A stretch of 48,595 nucleotides of DNA from Actinomadura sp. 7K507 (GTDB taxonomy: Bacteria > Actinomycetota > Actinomycetes > Streptosporangiales > Streptosporangiaceae). A program made the position numbers and the translations under genes. Of the stretch, positions 1 to 11,134 are shown one piece after another. The stretch is taken from the NCBI RefSeq assembly GCF_004348425.1, contig NZ_SMKK01000035.1, forward strand, positions 1 through 48,595. The letters are read 5' to 3'. Positions within the stretch are counted from its first letter, which is position 1. Each line of letters starts with the position of its first letter. The notes under the pieces are model-generated. The model did no database searches. It was not told where the DNA came from and saw only the letters and a program-made list of their open reading frames with translations.

Positions 1-3000
1 GATGGGCCTGAACCTGGGTTTCGGTGGCGCGGATCGCCGTCATCGCCCCACCCGTGGGCAGGGCCTGCATCAACCGGCCCCGCGCCGCCACCAGCACCGC
101 CGCATCCGCCAGCGACCACACCCCGGCGACGTGTGCCGCGGCCAACTCCCCGATGGAGTGCCCGGCCAGGTAGTCCGGCCGCACCCCCCATGCTTCCAGC
201 AACCGGAACAACGCCACCTCGACCGCGAACAACGCCGGCTGCGCCCACCCCGTCTGCCCCAACCCACCGTCATCTTGACCGTCGTTCCACATGACCTGGC
301 GGAGCAGTTCGGGGAAGTGAGTCATGACTTCGTCGAAGGCGTCGGCGAACACCGGGAACGCGGCGTACAGGTCTCGGCCCATGCCGATGCGCTGGCTGCC
401 CTGACCGGAGAACACCACCGCCAACCGCCCACCAACAACCGAACGGCCAGTGACACCGTCCAACCCGGCCAGGAGTTCGTCGCGGTCGGCGCCCAGGACT
501 GCTGCACGGTGCTCCAGATGAGCGCGTCCGGTGGCCAGCGAGAACCCCACATCGGCCGGGTCCCACTCACGGTCCGCCACATGCCCGGCCAGCCGCCGCG
601 CCTGGGCGTGCAGCCCGGCCTCGGACTTGGCCGAGAGCACCCACGGCACCACCGGCAACTCAACCCGCAGCTCAGGCTCAGAGGCGGAGTGCGCAACGGG
701 TGCTTCTTCGAGGATGACGTGGGCGTTGGTGCCGCTGATCCCGAACGAGGAGACACCGGCCCGCCGCGGATGCCTGTTGGGCTCCCAGGGCTGCGGCTCG
801 GTCAGCAACCGCACCGCCCCACCCGACCAGTCCACGTGCGGACTGGGCTCATCCACATGCAACGTCCGGGGCAACGTCTCCGCCTGCATGGCCATGACCA
901 TCTTGATCACACCCGCCACACCCGCAGCCGCCTGAGCATGACCGATGTTCGACTTCAACGACCCCAGCCACAGCGGCCGACCCTCGGGCCGGTCCTCGCC
1001 GTAGGCGGCGATCAACGCCTGGGCTTCGATGGGGTCGCCCAAAGTGGTGCCGGTGCCGTGCGCCTCAACGGCATCGATGTCATCGGGACTGAGCCCCGCC
1101 CCGGCCAGCGCCTGCGCGATCACCCGCTGCTGTGACGGCCCGTTGGGCGCGGTCAAGCCATTGGAAGCACCGTCCTGATTCACCGCCGACCCACGCACCA
1201 CCGCCAGCACCCGATGACCGTTACGCTCAGCGTCCGACAACCGCTCCAGCAGCACAACGCCGACACCCTCAGACCACCCGACCCCATCGGCCGACGCCGC
1301 AAACGACTTGCACCGGCCATCCGGCGCTAGCCCGCGCTGCAGGTTGAAGTCCAAGAACGTGTCCGGCGTCGCCATCACCGTGACACCGCCCGCCAGCGCC
1401 AGCGAGCAGTCGCCGCGCAGCAGCGCCTGGCCGGCCCAGTGCATGGCCACGAGGGACGACGAGCACGCCGTGTCGACCGTGACCGCGGGCCCTTCCAAGC
1501 CCAGGGAGTATGCGATGCGGCCGGACACGACGCTGGCCAGCGCACCCGTGCCGAGATATCCCGCCACGTCGAGGGGCGCCTGGCCACCCAGGCGGGCACC
1601 CCAGTCGTGGTACATGACTCCGGCGAACACGCCGGTCTGTGAGCCCCGCACCGACTGCGGGTCGATACCCGCCCGTTCGAAGGCCTCCCAGGATGTCTCC
1701 AGCAGCAACCGCTGCTGCGGGTCCATCGCCAGCGCCTCACGCGGGCTGATCCCGAAGAACCCGGGATCGAAATCCGCCGCGTCGTACAGGAACCCGCCCT
1801 CGCGGGTCGCGCTCTTGCCGGGTGTCCCGGCTTCGGGGGCGTAGAGTCCCTCGACGTCCCAGCCTCGGTCGCCGGGGAAGGCCGAGATGCCGTCCTCGCC
1901 CCCGGCCACGAGCCGCCACAGCTCCTCGGGAGATGTCACGGCGCCCGGATAGCGGCAGCTCATGCCGATGATCGCGAGCGGCTCGTCGGCGGGCGCCGCG
2001 GTCACCCGCGGCGGTGCGGTGTCCGCCGCCGCCGTGCTCAGCAGCCTGGTACGGACGTGCCGGGCCAGCGCGCGCGGCGTCGGATGGTCGAAGATCAGCG
2101 TCGCGGGCAGCCGTAGGCCGGTCGCGGTGTTCAGCTGGTTGCGCAGCTCGATCGCCGCGAGCGAGTCGAAGCCGATCTCGTTGAATGCGCGGTCGGGTTC
2201 GATCGCCCCCGGCTCGTCGTGCCAGAGGACGGCGGCGACGCGGGCGTTCACGAGGTCGAGGACGGTACGGTCACGCTCGGCCTCGGGCAGGCCGGCGAGC
2301 CGCTGGACGAAGGAGGAACGGTGATCGGCCGCATCGCCCGCTCGCGCCGCGTGCCGGTGCGGCCCGGGCACCAGCCCCCTCAGCAGCGCCGGGACTCCGT
2401 CTGCTCGCTCGCGCAGCGGTGCCGGGTCTATGCGCAGTGGCGCCACGACCGGCCGTGGCGTGACCAGCGCCCGGTCCAGCTGCGCGAGGTTCTCCGCGAC
2501 GGTGAGCGCGGGCAGTCCCTGGCGGCCGATCCGCTGCAGGTCCAGTGTGCTGAGCCGGTCGCCCATACCGCCGCCGCCGGTCCACAGGCCCCACACCAAC
2601 GACCGGGCCGCCAGCCCGTGCGCGTGCCGGTGCTGGGCAAGCGCGTCCAGGAAGGTGTTGGCGGCGGCGTATCCGCCCTGCCCGGGTGCGTCCATGAGCC
2701 CGGCGGAGGAGGAGAACAGCACGAACGCCGACAGATCCAGATCGCGGGTCAGCTCGTGCAGGTGCCAGGCCGCGTCGGCCTTGGGCCGCAGAACGGTGTC
2801 CAGGCGCTCCGGGGCGAGCGAGGAGATCACGCCGTCGTCCAGCACCGCGGCCGTGTGCACCACGGTCCGCAGCGGGTGCTCGGCGGGGATCCGGTCGAGC
2901 AGTTCGGCGAGGGAGTCGCGGTCGGACACGTCGCAGGCCGCTACGCGGACCTCGGCGCCCAGCCCGGTCAGTTCCGCCACCAGTTCGGCCGCGCCGTCGG

Positions 3001-6000
3001 CGGCGGGCCCGCGGCGGCTGACGAGGAGCAGGTGCCGGACGTCGTGTCCGGTCACCAGATGGCGGGCGACCAGGCCGCCCAGGCCGCCGGTCCCACCGGT
3101 GATCAGCACGGTGCCGGCAGGATCCCAGGGCGGCCGCACGGCGGACGCGGAGGTGATCGGCGCCAGGCGCGGGATCCACAGCCGGTCGCCGCGCAGCGCC
3201 AGCTCGGGCTCGCCCGATCCGAGGGCCCGCGCCAGCCATCCGGCCTGCTCGCCGGCGCCGATCTCGGCGCCGGCGTCGACATCGGCCAGGACGATCCGGC
3301 CGGGGTGCTCCGCCTGCGCTGATCTGGCCAGACCCCACAGCGCGGCGCTCACCGGGTCGGGGATCTCACCGTCGGTGACGGGCATCGCGGCACGGGTGAC
3401 CACGACCAGGCGCGACGTGGCGAACCGGTCGTCGTCCAGCCAGGTCTGCAGCACTTCCAGCAGCCGGTGGGTGGCCGACCGCAGGCGGTCCGGCACCGCC
3501 TCCGGCCCGTCCGAGGGCGCGGTGCAGTCCACCAGCACGACGTCCCCCGCCTCGGGGGCGGCGGACGGCCCGTAGAGGCCCGCGACGACCGGCCGGTCGA
3601 CCCGGGTGGCCGCCGCGGAGTTCAGCGGCCGCCACTCGACCTGGTGCAGGGGCAGGTGATCCGTACCGGCGGAGGCGTCGAGCTGCTCCGCCGAGACCGG
3701 CCGCAGCGCCAGGGACTCGGCCGAAGCGACCGGGGCTCCGAGCCGGTCGGAGATCTCCAGCGAAACGGTGTCCGCACCGGCCGGTGAGATCCGGACGCGT
3801 ACCGCCGCCGCCCCCAGCGCGTGCAGGGACACCCCGGACCAGGCGAACGGGACGAGCGTCCCGGCGTCGTCGTCGACCGTGTCCAGGGTGAGGAAGTCGG
3901 TGGTGTGCAGCGCCGCGTCGAGCAGCGCGGGGTGCAGCCCGAACGCCGTGCCGTCGGCGGAGTCGGTGAGCGCGACCTCGGCGAGGACGTCGCCCTCGTG
4001 CCGCCAGGCGGCCCGTACCGCCCGGAACGCCGGGCCGTAGCCGTACCCCTGCCCGGCGAGCGTGTCGTACAGGTCGGTGACGTCGATCGGCTCGGCCTGC
4101 GGCGGCGGCCACTGCTGCGCGGACCGCGGCGCGGCGGGTGCCGGTGCCGCGGTGGTCAGCACGCCGGTGGCGTGACGGGTCCACGACGTCCCGTGCGGCG
4201 TGTTCTCGGGCCGGGAATGTATCTCCACCGGGCGGCGTCCAGCCTCGTCCGGACCCTCCACCAGCACCTGGAGGGCGATGCCGCCGCGTTCCGGCACGAC
4301 CAGCGGCGCCTCGATGGTGAGCTCTTCGATGGTCGGGCAGCCGGTCCGCTCGCCCGCGTGCAGGGCCAGCTCCACGAACGCGGTACCGGGCAGCGGCACG
4401 GTACCGAGGATCATGTGGTCGGCGAGCCACGGCTGCCGCTGCAGCGACAACCGGCCGGTGCACACCAGCCCGCCCGACCCCGGCAGCGGGACCGCGGCGT
4501 CCAGCAGCGGATGGTCGGTCGGCATCTGGCCCAGCCCGGAGGCGTCGCCCGCTTCGGCCTTCGCGTCGAGCCAGTAGTGCTTGCGCTGGAACGCGTACGT
4601 CGGCAGCTCGACCCGCCGGGGCTTCAGGTCGGCGAAGACCTCCGGCCAGGCCGGGGAGACGCCGCGGACGTGGGCCTGGGCGATGGCGGACATCAGCTCG
4701 GGCTGTTCCGGCCGGTCGCGCCGCGAAGCGGGAACGGCGACGGTGCCGGTGTCCTCCGGAAGGCACTGGCGCGCCATGGACGTCAGGACGCCGTCGGGCC
4801 CGATCTCCAGGAGAGTGGTGACGTTCTCGCTGTCCAGGGTCTGGACGGCGTCGTTGAAGCGGACCGTCTCACGGACGTGCCGGACCCAGTAGCCGGGGTT
4901 GCAGATCTCCTCGGCGGTGACCGGTGCGCCGGTGAGGTTGGAGATCAGCGGGATGGCGGGCGGCTCGTACGTCAGCACCTGGGCGATGCGTCCGAACTCC
5001 GTGAGCATCGGTTCCATCAGAGGGGAGTGGAACGCGTGGGAGACCCGGAGCCGGGTGGTGGTCTCGAAACGTGCGGCGATGGCCTGCACGGCGGCTTCGG
5101 GTCCTGAGACGACGGTGCTGCGCGGGCCGTTGACGGCCGCGATGTCCACCTGATCCGTCAGATGGGGGCGCACCTCGTGCTCGGGGGCGTCGACGGCGAT
5201 CATCGCGCCGCCCGCGGGGAGGGCCTGCATCAGCCGCCCGCGGGCGGCGACCAGCGCGGCGGCGTCTTCGAGGGACAGGACGCCGGCGGCGTGCGCGGCC
5301 GACAGTTCGCCCAGCGAGTGCCCGGCGACATGGTCCGGGACGATGCCCCACGACTGCAGCAGCCGCCACAACGCGGTCTGGAAGGCGAAAAGCCCGGCCT
5401 GGGCGTAGGCGGTCTGATCGAGCAGCGCCGCCGCGGCCGTGCCGGGCTCGGCCCACATGACCTCGCGCAATGGCTGATCCATCTGCAGGTCCAGGTAACC
5501 GGTGGCCTCGTCGAACGCCTCGGCGAACGCCGGGTGCGCCGCGTACAGGTCCCGGCCCATTCCCGGCCGCTGGCTGCCCTGGCCGGAGAACAGCAGCGCC
5601 AGCTTCCCGGTCCCGGGCACACCCCGTACCGCGCGCGGGGTGTCGGGGTCGGCGGCCAGGGCCTCCAGGCCCCGGACCAGCTCCGCGCGGTCCGCGGCCA
5701 GGACGACGGCGCGGTGCTCCAGCGCCGCACGGGTCGTGGCCAGCGAGTACGCGACGTCCACCAGGCCGCCCTCGTCCAGGAAGGACGTGAGCCGCCGCGC
5801 CTGCTCGCCCAGCGCCGGCTTCGTCTTGGCCGACAGGACGAACGGCAGGACCCCGTGGTCCGGCCGCTCCGCGGGTTCGCCCGGTTCACCGGGGCGGGCC
5901 GGTTCCCCGTCCGGGACCGGCGCCTCCTCCACGATCACGTGGGCGTTGGTGCCGCTGACACCGAACGAGGACACACCCGCCCGCCGCGGCCGCTCGTCGC

Positions 6001-7609
6001 GCTGCCACGGCCGGGTCTCGGTCAGCAGCCGCACGGTCCCCGCCGACCAGTCGACATGCCGGGTCGGCTCGTCCACGTGCAGCGTCCTGGGCAGGATCCC
6101 GTGCCGGAGAGCCATCACCATCTTGATCACCCCGGCCGCTCCGGCGGCGGCCTGGGGGTGGCCGATGTTGGACTTCAGCGAACCCAGCCACAGCGGCCGC
6201 TCCGCCGGGCGGTCCTTGCCGTACGTGGCGATCAGCGCCTGCGCCTCGATGGGGTCGCCCAGCGCCGTCCCCGTGCCGTGCGCCTCCACGGCGTCGACCT
6301 GATCGGCGGCGACCCGCGCGTTCGCCAGCGCCTGCAGGACCACCCGCTGCTGCGACGGCCCGTTCGGTGCCGTCAGCCCGTTGGACGCCCCGTCCTGGTT
6401 GACCGCCGACCCCCGCACCACCGCCAGGATCCGGCGGCCGTGCCGCCGCGCGTCCGACAGCCGCTCCAGCGCGAGCACGCCGGCGCCCTCGGCCCATCCC
6501 GTCCCGTCGGCCGCCGCCGCGAACGGCTTGCACCGCCCGTCCGGCGCGAGTCCGCGCTGCCGGCTGAAGGCGGTGAACACCCCGGGGCTGCCCATCACGG
6601 CCACACCACCGGCCAGCGCGAGCGTGCACTCGCCCTGCCGCAGCGACTGGCAGGCCAGGTGCAGCGCCACCAGCGAACCCGAGCACGCGGTGTCGACCGT
6701 CAGCGTCGGTCCCTCCAGGCCGAGCGAGTAGGCGATGCGGCCCGACACGACGCTGGGGGAGTTGCCCGTCAGCAGATAGCCGTCGAGCCCGTCCGGCGCC
6801 TCATGCAGCCGTACGCCGTAGTCGTGCGGTTCCGCCGCGATGAACACACCGGCCCGGCTGCCCTTCAGTGACAGCGGGTCGATACCGGTGTGCTCGATCG
6901 CCTCCCAAGAGGTCTCCAGCACCAGCCGCTGCTGCGGGTCCATCGCCGACGCCTCGCGCGGCCCGATGCCGAAGAAGCCCGCGTCGAAGTGCCCGGCGTC
7001 GTCCAGGAAACCGCCCGCTCGGACGTAGGTCCTGCCAGCCTTGCCCGGGTCGGGGTCGTACAGTCCTTCGACGTCCCAGCCACGGTCCGTCGGGAACGGC
7101 GAGAGAACATGGCGCTCACCGGCGACCAGGTCCCAAAGCCCATCCGGTGAGGCCGCCCCGCCGGGGAAGCGGCAGCCTATCCCGACGATCGCGATCGGCT
7201 CGTCGGCGGTTCCGGCCGGTTGCACGGGCGCGGGTGCCTCGGTCTCCAGACCGAGGACCTCGGCCTGGAGATGGGCGGCGAGCACGCGGGGCGTCGGATA
7301 GTCGAAGGCGAGGGTGACCGGCAGTTCCAGGCCCGTCGCGCGCACCAGCCGGGCATGCAGGTCCACGGCGGCCAGCGAGTCGAAACCCAGCTCCCAGAAC
7401 GGAAGGTCGGCGCCGATCGCGGCCGAGATCTCCGGCTGCATCTTCCGCAATACGCCGGCCACCTGGGCGCACACCAGTTCGAGCAGCACGTCGCCCTGCT
7501 CGGACGCCGGCAGCCCCGCCAACCGGTCGGCCAAGCCGCCATGATGAGCGAATCCGTCATCCGCCGCGCCATCCGCTATTCCAGAACCGAATTCTCTGGA
7601 CTCGCCCAT
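1..7609 (-). CDS. Modular type I polyketide synthase, loading ACP + module 1 + start of module 2 (3' end outside window)
   Basis: At least 2536 residues are in frame from ATG 7609, preceded by GGAG with 6-nt spacing, and run off the left edge. Domain order: ACP (about 35-110, phosphopantetheine Ser78 in GFDSL); KS1 (about 137-560, Cys309 in TACSGS, His near 444 and 481); AT1 (about 675-960, Ser765 in GHSLG, HAFH at 858-861, the malonyl-CoA signature); DH (about 1030-1290, His1065 in HxxxGxxxxP, Asp1231); KR (about 1330-1740, LDD at 1590-1592 meaning a B-type ketoreductase, Tyr1647); ACP (Ser1816); KS2 (about 1875-2300, Cys2049); AT2 (Ser2485 in GHSIG, cut by the edge). There is no ER. Module 1 should therefore add a malonyl unit and leave a double bond. 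An ACP as first domain fits loading by a separate starter system, which lies divergently next door. The catalytic residues placed to the base all fall in one frame. The product is not identifiable. Confidence 0.97.
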   Translation of the reverse strand, partial: MGESREFGSGIADGAADDGFAHHGGLADRLAGLPASEQGDVLLELVCAQVAGVLRKMQPEISAAIGADLPFWELGFDSLAAVDLHARLVRATGLELPVTLAFDYPTPRVLAAHLQAEVLGLETEAPAPVQPAGTADEPIAIVGIGCRFPGGAASPDGLWDLVAGERHVLSPFPTDRGWDVEGLYDPDPGKAGRTYVRAGGFLDDAGHFDAGFFGIGPREASAMDPQQRLVLETSWEAIEHTGIDPLSLKGSRAGVFIAAEPHDYGVRLHEAPDGLDGYLLTGNSPSVVSGRIAYSLGLEGPTLTVDTACSGSLVALHLACQSLRQGECTLALAGGVAVMGSPGVFTAFSRQRGLAPDGRCKPFAAAADGTGWAEGAGVLALERLSDARRHGRRILAVVRGSAVNQDGASNGLTAPNGPSQQRVVLQALANARVAADQVDAVEAHGTGTALGDPIEAQALIATYGKDRPAERPLWLGSLKSNIGHPQAAAGAAGVIKMVMALRHGILPRTLHVDEPTRHVDWSAGTVRLLTETRPWQRDERPRRAGVSSFGVSGTNAHVIVEEAPVPDGEPARPGEPGEPAERPDHGVLPFVLSAKTKPALGEQARRLTSFLDEGGLVDVAYSLATTRAALEHRAVVLAADRAELVRGLEALAADPDTPRAVRGVPGTGKLALLFSGQGSQRPGMGRDLYAAHPAFAEAFDEATGYLDLQMDQPLREVMWAEPGTAAAALLDQTAYAQAGLFAFQTALWRLLQSWGIVPDHVAGHSLGELSAAHAAGVLSLEDAAALVAARGRLMQALPAGGAMIAVDAPEHEVRPHLTDQVDIAAVNGPRSTVVSGPEAAVQAIAARFETTTRLRVSHAFHSPLMEPMLTEFGRIAQVLTYEPPAIPLISNLTGAPVTAEEICNPGYWVRHVRETVRFNDAVQTLDSENVTTLLEIGPDGVLTSMARQCLPEDTGTVAVPASRRDRPEQPELMSAIAQAHVRGVSPAWPEVFADLKPRRVELPTYAFQRKHYWLDAKAEAGDASGLGQMPTDHPLLDAAVPLPGSGGLVCTGRLSLQRQPWLADHMILGTVPLPGTAFVELALHAGERTGCPTIEELTIEAPLVVPERGGIALQVLVEGPDEAGRRPVEIHSRPENTPHGTSWTRHATGVLTTAAPAPAAPRSAQQWPPPQAEPIDVTDLYDTLAGQGYGYGPAFRAVRAAWRHEGDVLAEVALTDSADGTAFGLHPALLDAALHTTDFLTLDTVDDDAGTLVPFAWSGVSLHALGAAAVRVRISPAGADTVSLEISDRLGAPVASAESLALRPVSAEQLDASAGTDHLPLHQVEWRPLNSAAATRVDRPVVAGLYGPSAAPEAGDVVLVDCTAPSDGPEAVPDRLRSATHRLLEVLQTWLDDDRFATSRLVVVTRAAMPVTDGEIPDPVSAALWGLARSAQAEHPGRIVLADVDAGAEIGAGEQAGWLARALGSGEPELALRGDRLWIPRLAPITSASAVRPPWDPAGTVLITGGTGGLGGLVARHLVTGHDVRHLLLVSRRGPAADGAAELVAELTGLGAEVRVAACDVSDRDSLAELLDRIPAEHPLRTVVHTAAVLDDGVISSLAPERLDTVLRPKADAAWHLHELTRDLDLSAFVLFSSSAGLMDAPGQGGYAAANTFLDALAQHRHAHGLAARSLVWGLWTGGGGMGDRLSTLDLQRIGRQGLPALTVAENLAQLDRALVTPRPVVAPLRIDPAPLRERADGVPALLRGLVPGPHRHAARAGDAADHRSSFVQRLAGLPEAERDRTVLDLVNARVAAVLWHDEPGAIEPDRAFNEIGFDSLAAIELRNQLNTATGLRLPATLIFDHPTPRALARHVRTRLLSTAAADTAPPRVTAAPADEPLAIIGMSCRYPGAVTSPEELWRLVAGGEDGISAFPGDRGWDVEGLYAPEAGTPGKSATREGGFLYDAADFDPGFFGISPREALAMDPQQRLLLETSWEAFERAGIDPQSVRGSQTGVFAGVMYHDWGARLGGQAPLDVAGYLGTGALASVVSGRIAYSLGLEGPAVTVDTACSSSLVAMHWAGQALLRGDCSLALAGGVTVMATPDTFLDFNLQRGLAPDGRCKSFAASADGVGWSEGVGVVLLERLSDAERNGHRVLAVVRGSAVNQDGASNGLTAPNGPSQQRVIAQALAGAGLSPDDIDAVEAHGTGTTLGDPIEAQALIAAYGEDRPEGRPLWLGSLKSNIGHAQAAAGVAGVIKMVMAMQAETLPRTLHVDEPSPHVDWSGGAVRLLTEPQPWEPNRHPRRAGVSSFGISGTNAHVILEEAPVAHSASEPELRVELPVVPWVLSAKSEAGLHAQARRLAGHVADREWDPADVGFSLATGRAHLEHRAAVLGADRDELLAGLDGVTGRSVVGGRLAVVFSGQGSQRIGMGRDLYAAFPVFADAFDEVMTHFPELLRQVMWNDGQDDGGLGQTGWAQPALFAVEVALFRLLEAWGVRPDYLAGHSIGELAAAHVAGVWSLADAAVLVAARGRLMQALPTGGAMTAIRATETQVQAH

Positions 7610-7747
7610 CGTGCACTCCGAATAGTCTCGTCCGCAAGAAAAGAGGGCGCCGGCTGGGCCTCGATCCGGATGGCCTCGATAAGACACCGCATCTGCCCGA
7701 TGCACGCGACACCTTGGCCCGAGGGTAGAACACGGCGGAAGGCCGCT

Positions 7748-7767
7748 CTACCCCTATTCCCCCCTAT
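7748..7767 (-). promoter_or_regulatory. Putative pathway-regulator site, copy 1 (PKS side)
   Basis: Read toward the PKS the site is ATAGGGGGGAATAGGGGTAG, ending 138 nt before the PKS start codon. It is a direct repeat (A-R-GGGG, then TARGGG) with 10-bp period. It matches the copy upstream of the thioesterase at 15 of 20 positions and the copy upstream of the ACP at 13. All three lie in the same orientation relative to their gene. Confidence 0.5.
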
Positions 7768-7836
7768 CGGATGATTCCCTCAAGTGGCTCTGGTCAAGGC
7801 TTCGGCGGCACGGACGGGGGGATCTCGGCGCTCCGG

Positions 7837-7856
7837 TAAAGGGGCGATAAGGGTTG
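7837..7856 (+). promoter_or_regulatory. Putative pathway-regulator site, copy 2 (ACP side)
   Basis: TAAAGGGGCGATAAGGGTTG, 80 nt before the start codon of the discrete ACP, in the direction of that gene. It matches the thioesterase copy at 15 of 20 positions, with the same 10-bp direct-repeat layout. Confidence 0.5.
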
Positions 7857-7936
7857 TTCGGGTGGTGGCCTCCGCGTAGGTTGACCGCTACGCGGGCCGG
7901 TGGCGGCCGCCACTTGTCTCGTACAGGGGAGCTGAT

Positions 7937-8173
7937 ATGTGGGACGAGCACTTCGAAATGCTGGTGCGAAAATATCTGCCGTTCTTGCCGGCCGACGAGC
8001 CGTTGGCGGCGGACACCGAACTGCGTGAATACGGTCTTGATTCGATCGGCACCACCGAACTGCTGGCCTCGATCGAGAGCGCATATTCCGTGCGCTTCAC
8101 CGACGACGCGCTGACCTTGGAGACCTTCGCCAGCCCCGGTGTGCTCTGGGCGGCGCTCGCCAAGCTGATCTGA
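7937..8173 (+). CDS. Discrete acyl carrier protein (starter-unit carrier)
   Basis: A 78-residue stand-alone carrier protein. Phosphopantetheine would attach to Ser36 in the GLDSIG motif. The start is ATG 7937 after GGGGAG. The acidic helical layout (LRKYLPFL-type N-terminus, then [11 protein letters not shown]) is that of discrete ACPs paired with a free adenylation enzyme, which is the next gene, 76 nt downstream. It probably receives an aminoacyl group from that enzyme and passes it on, directly or through a transacylase, to the N-terminal ACP of the PKS. It resembles, from memory, the small carriers of macrolactam starter pathways; that link is an inference. A role in an unrelated aminoacyl transfer cannot be excluded. 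Confidence 0.9.
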   Translation: MWDEHFEMLVRKYLPFLPADEPLAADTELREYGLDSIGTTELLASIESAYSVRFTDDALTLETFASPGVLWAALAKLI

Positions 8174-8249
8174 TCTGACCCGGCCGTCCGGCCCGGCGAA
8201 TCCGCCCGATCATCCCTGCCGCGCGATGTCGAGTCACCGGGGAACATGC

Positions 8250-9845
8250 ATGACGCTGAACCGAGAAAGCTACGCTGCCACCCACACCGCAGGCGAGTTC
8301 CTGCACGAGTTCATGCTGGCGGCGGGACGGTCGACGCCGGACGCCCCGGCCGTGATCGAGCTCACCGGCGACCGGCCGGACACGTTCACCTACCGCTGGC
8401 TGGAGCGGCAGGTCCACGACTACACCGGCGCGCTCGACGAGCTGGGCATGGACGTCGGCGACCGGGTCGTCCTGGAGTCCGACACCACGGCCCACGCGAT
8501 CGCCGTGTTCCTGGCCTGCTCGGCGCTCGGGCTGACGTTCGTCCCGGTGAGCCCCGAATCACCGGCCAAGCGGCTGAACGCGATCATCGAGAGCACCGAG
8601 CCCGCCCTGCACCTGCAGGCCGCCGGAGGCGGTCGCGACGGTGTCCCGGCACCGGTCGGCACCGCCCGGTTCGGGGTGGACGGCCTCCAGGTGGAGCGGG
8701 CGCCGGCCCGCCGGGTCCGGCATCGGCGCGAGGCCGCCGTCACCGACCCGGCGTACATCATCTTCACGTCCGGGACCACCGGCCGCCCCAAGGGCGTGGT
8801 CATGAGCCACCGCGGGGTGACCTCGTTCTACCGGGCCATGGTGCGGCAAGGGATCGTCGACGCCACCGACCGCGTCGCCAGCACCTCGCCGCTCCAGTTC
8901 GACTTCTCCCTGCTGGACATCGGGTTGGCGCTGGGCAGCGGCGCCGCCCTCATCCCCGTCCCCCGGGACCGGCTGCGCTGGCCCCGCCGCTTCATGCGCG
9001 TCCTCCAGGACGCGGAGGTCACCCACGTCGACGGCGTCCCGTCGATCTGGCGGCCGGTGCTGCGGCACGAGCCGGAGCTGCTGGCCGGGCTGGCGGACCT
9101 GCGCGGCATCCTGTTCTGCGGCGAGGAGTTCCCGCTGCCGGAGCTGCGGCACCTGCAGCGGCTGCGGCCCGGGACCCGGATCATCAACTGCTACGGCGCG
9201 ACCGAGTCGATGGCCTGCTCGTTCACCGAAGTGCCCGACCCCATCCCGGACGACCTGCGGCGGCTGTCCATCGGCTTCGCCCATCCCGGCGCGGAGATGC
9301 TCCTCATCGACGACGCGGGGCGGCCGATCGAGCAGCCGGGCGTCGCCGGGGAGATCCACCTGCGCAGCCCCGCGCTGTTCACCGGCTACTGGGCCGACCC
9401 CGAGGCCACGCGCGCCGCGCTGGTGCCCGATCCGCTCAGCCCTCGGTCGGGGCAGCTCGTGCTCCGTTCCGGCGACGTGGCCTACAAGGGCGAGCTCGGC
9501 GAGCTGTACTTCTGCGGCCGGGCCGACTCCCAGGTGCAGATACGGGGCAACCGGGTCGAACTCGGCGAGGTGGAGCGTCGGCTGCTGGAGTTCCCCGGCG
9601 TCGCCGCCGCGGCGGCGCTCCTCCTACCGCGCGGCTGCGACGAGTCCGCGCTCGCCGCGTTCATCGTCATGGAGTCCGAAGCCCGGGCCTTCGACAAGAT
9701 GGAGCTGCGCGCGTTCTGCATGGAGGCCCTGCCCGACTACATGGTCCCGCAGGACCTGCACGTCCTGAACGAGCTCCCGGTCACCGCGCACGGCAAGGTC
9801 GACCGGACCACGCTGGTCAGGCGTTTCGGGGCCGGGGCCGCATGA
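8250..9845 (+). CDS. Stand-alone amino-acid adenylation enzyme (AMP-dependent ligase)
   Basis: A 531-residue ANL-superfamily enzyme that should activate a carboxylate as the adenylate and load it on the preceding ACP. Motifs: [10 protein letters not shown] (A3), FDFS (A4, whose Asp matches the amine-binding Asp235 of NRPS A domains, favouring an amino acid substrate), NCYGATES (A5), [18 protein letters not shown] (A7-A8) and the C-terminal catalytic Lys in HGKVDR (A10). A hand-aligned specificity code is approximately D-F-L-D-L-C-C-A-C-K, which I do not recognise. I chose ATG 8250 because GGGGAA sits 6 nt upstream; the in-frame ATG at 8226 has no clear ribosome site. The end overlaps the aminotransferase start by 4 nt (ATGA), so the two are translationally coupled. 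The overall type recalls free prolyl or beta-amino-acid ligases; the substrate is undetermined. Confidence 0.9.
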   Translation: MTLNRESYAATHTAGEFLHEFMLAAGRSTPDAPAVIELTGDRPDTFTYRWLERQVHDYTGALDELGMDVGDRVVLESDTTAHAIAVFLACSALGLTFVPVSPESPAKRLNAIIESTEPALHLQAAGGGRDGVPAPVGTARFGVDGLQVERAPARRVRHRREAAVTDPAYIIFTSGTTGRPKGVVMSHRGVTSFYRAMVRQGIVDATDRVASTSPLQFDFSLLDIGLALGSGAALIPVPRDRLRWPRRFMRVLQDAEVTHVDGVPSIWRPVLRHEPELLAGLADLRGILFCGEEFPLPELRHLQRLRPGTRIINCYGATESMACSFTEVPDPIPDDLRRLSIGFAHPGAEMLLIDDAGRPIEQPGVAGEIHLRSPALFTGYWADPEATRAALVPDPLSPRSGQLVLRSGDVAYKGELGELYFCGRADSQVQIRGNRVELGEVERRLLEFPGVAAAAALLLPRGCDESALAAFIVMESEARAFDKMELRAFCMEALPDYMVPQDLHVLNELPVTAHGKVDRTTLVRRFGAGAA

Positions 9846-11098
9846 GCGGCCGACGGCTGTCGCCGAACCTGGCCCTCAACCAGCTCGTGGCGCGGCGCCG
9901 GGCTGACGGCGAGTCCATCGTCCACCTGGGATTCGGCGAGGCGCGGCTCCCCCCGTTCCGGCCACTGGTCGAGCGGCTGGTGTCCGGCGCCGAACGCAGC
10001 ATGTACGGGTCGGTGGCCGGCGGCGCGGCCGTGCGGGAGGCCGCGGCCGGGTACTTCACCCGGCGCCGCATACCGACCACCGCGGACCGCGTCGCCGTCG
10101 CACCCGGCAGCAAGCCGCTGCTGATGGCGCTGAACATGGTCATCCCCGGCGATGTGCTGCTGCCCCGGCCCTGCTGGAACACCTACGCGCCGCAGGCCGC
10201 CTACGCGGGCAAGCGCGCCTTCGGCGTCGCGATCCCCGACGAGTGCGGCGGCGTCCCCGAACCCGCCGCGCTCCGCGAGACCGTCCGGGCGGCCCGCGCG
10301 TCCGGCCACGATCCCCGCATCGTCGTGCTCACGCTGCCGGACAACCCGACGGGCACCCTCGCCCCGCCGGCGCTCATCCGGGAGGTCTGCGCGATCGCCG
10401 CGGAGGAGGACCTCTATCTGATCTCCGACGAGATCTACCGCGATCTGCTGCACGACCCGGCGCAGCCGATGCTGAGCCCCGCCGAGGTGCTGCCCGAGCG
10501 CACCGTGGTGACCACCGGGCTGAGCAAGAGCCTGGCCATCGGCGGCTGGCGCATCGGCGTCGCCCGCTTCCCCGGCGGGGCGTGGGGCGCCGACGTCCTG
10601 GACGGGGTCACCTCGTTCGCCAGCGAGGTCTGGTCCACGCTGGCCGGGCCGATGCAGGAGGTCGCGGCCTACGCCTTCGCCGAACCGGTGGAGCTGCGCG
10701 AGCACCTGGCCGCCAGCGTCCGGCTGCACGCGGCGGTGGCGGGGGCGGTGTACCGGTGCGCGGTCGCGGCGGGCGCCTCGTGCCGCCCGCCGACCGGCGG
10801 CTTCTACGTCTATCCCGACTTCGAGCCGGTGCGCGCGGCATTGGAGCGGCGCGGCATCACCGACTCCGACTCCTTCCAACGCCAGCTCCTCGACGAGTTC
10901 GGGGTCGCCGTCCTGGCCGGCCACCACCTCGGCGACGACCGGCGGGCGCTGCGCTTCAAGGCCGCGACCGGCCAGCTGTACGGGGAGACGGAGGAGGAGC
11001 AGTACCTGGCCTTGAACGCCGAGGCTCCGCTGCGGCTGCGGCACATCACCGACAAGCTGACCAGGATCGAGGAGAGTTTCGCCAAGCTCTGCCGCTAG
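9842..11098 (+). CDS. PLP-dependent class I/II aminotransferase
   Basis: A 418-residue fold-type I enzyme of the aspartate aminotransferase superfamily. Visible PLP-site residues are Asn in LPDNPTG, Asp and Tyr in ISDEIY, the Schiff-base Lys229 in TGLSKSLA followed by GGWRIG, and a C-terminal LRFKAATG where the substrate-carboxylate Arg normally sits. The start ATG overlaps the ligase stop (ATGA). Its place as third gene of the ACP-ligase-aminotransferase unit implies that it makes, or interconverts, the amino acid used as PKS starter, or aminates a related keto acid. The donor and acceptor cannot be read from sequence. The length is at the upper end for the family, with a C-terminal extension after the usual domain end. 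Confidence 0.9.
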   Translation: MSGRRLSPNLALNQLVARRRADGESIVHLGFGEARLPPFRPLVERLVSGAERSMYGSVAGGAAVREAAAGYFTRRRIPTTADRVAVAPGSKPLLMALNMVIPGDVLLPRPCWNTYAPQAAYAGKRAFGVAIPDECGGVPEPAALRETVRAARASGHDPRIVVLTLPDNPTGTLAPPALIREVCAIAAEEDLYLISDEIYRDLLHDPAQPMLSPAEVLPERTVVTTGLSKSLAIGGWRIGVARFPGGAWGADVLDGVTSFASEVWSTLAGPMQEVAAYAFAEPVELREHLAASVRLHAAVAGAVYRCAVAAGASCRPPTGGFYVYPDFEPVRAALERRGITDSDSFQRQLLDEFGVAVLAGHHLGDDRRALRFKAATGQLYGETEEEQYLALNAEAPLRLRHITDKLTRIEESFAKLCR

Positions 11099-11100
11099 TG

Positions 11101-11134
11101 CGGTGACCACCGGGATCCGCCGCGGAGGTCACCG
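11101..11134. terminator. Bidirectional terminator candidate between aminotransferase and thioesterase
   Basis: CGGTGACC at 11101-11108 pairs with GGTCACCG at 11127-11134 (8-bp perfect stem). It sits immediately after the plus-strand aminotransferase stop and overlaps the end of the convergent thioesterase. Confidence 0.5.

Larger units (their letters stand above)
7610..7936. promoter_or_regulatory. Divergent control region between PKS and starter genes (327 nt, no gene)
   Basis: No credible gene. The region must hold the promoters of the minus-strand PKS and of the plus-strand ACP operon. It contains two copies of a G-rich 20-bp motif (7748-7767 and 7837-7856) and an inverted repeat, GGGTAGA at 7723-7729 with TCTACCC at 7747-7753, which overlaps the first copy. 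The ACP has a good ribosome site (GGGGAG) just before its ATG. Confidence 0.7.

Noticed and set aside
2..1135. Long plus-strand open frames across the PKS (for example 2-1135, 2219-3322, 5162-6871)
   Set aside because: They are antisense shadows of the minus-strand PKS; the conserved KS, AT, DH, KR and ACP motifs all lie in one minus-strand frame from 7609.
8246..9841. Upstream extension of the aminotransferase frame through the adenylation gene
   Set aside because: The residues before 9842 are Arg/Pro-rich shadow sequence; the aminotransferase fold starts at ATG 9842 with an ATGA overlap.
1..11098. Naming the product (for example a specific macrolactam)
   Set aside because: Only a loading ACP, one full module and part of a second are visible; the release domain and most tailoring genes would be left of the window.
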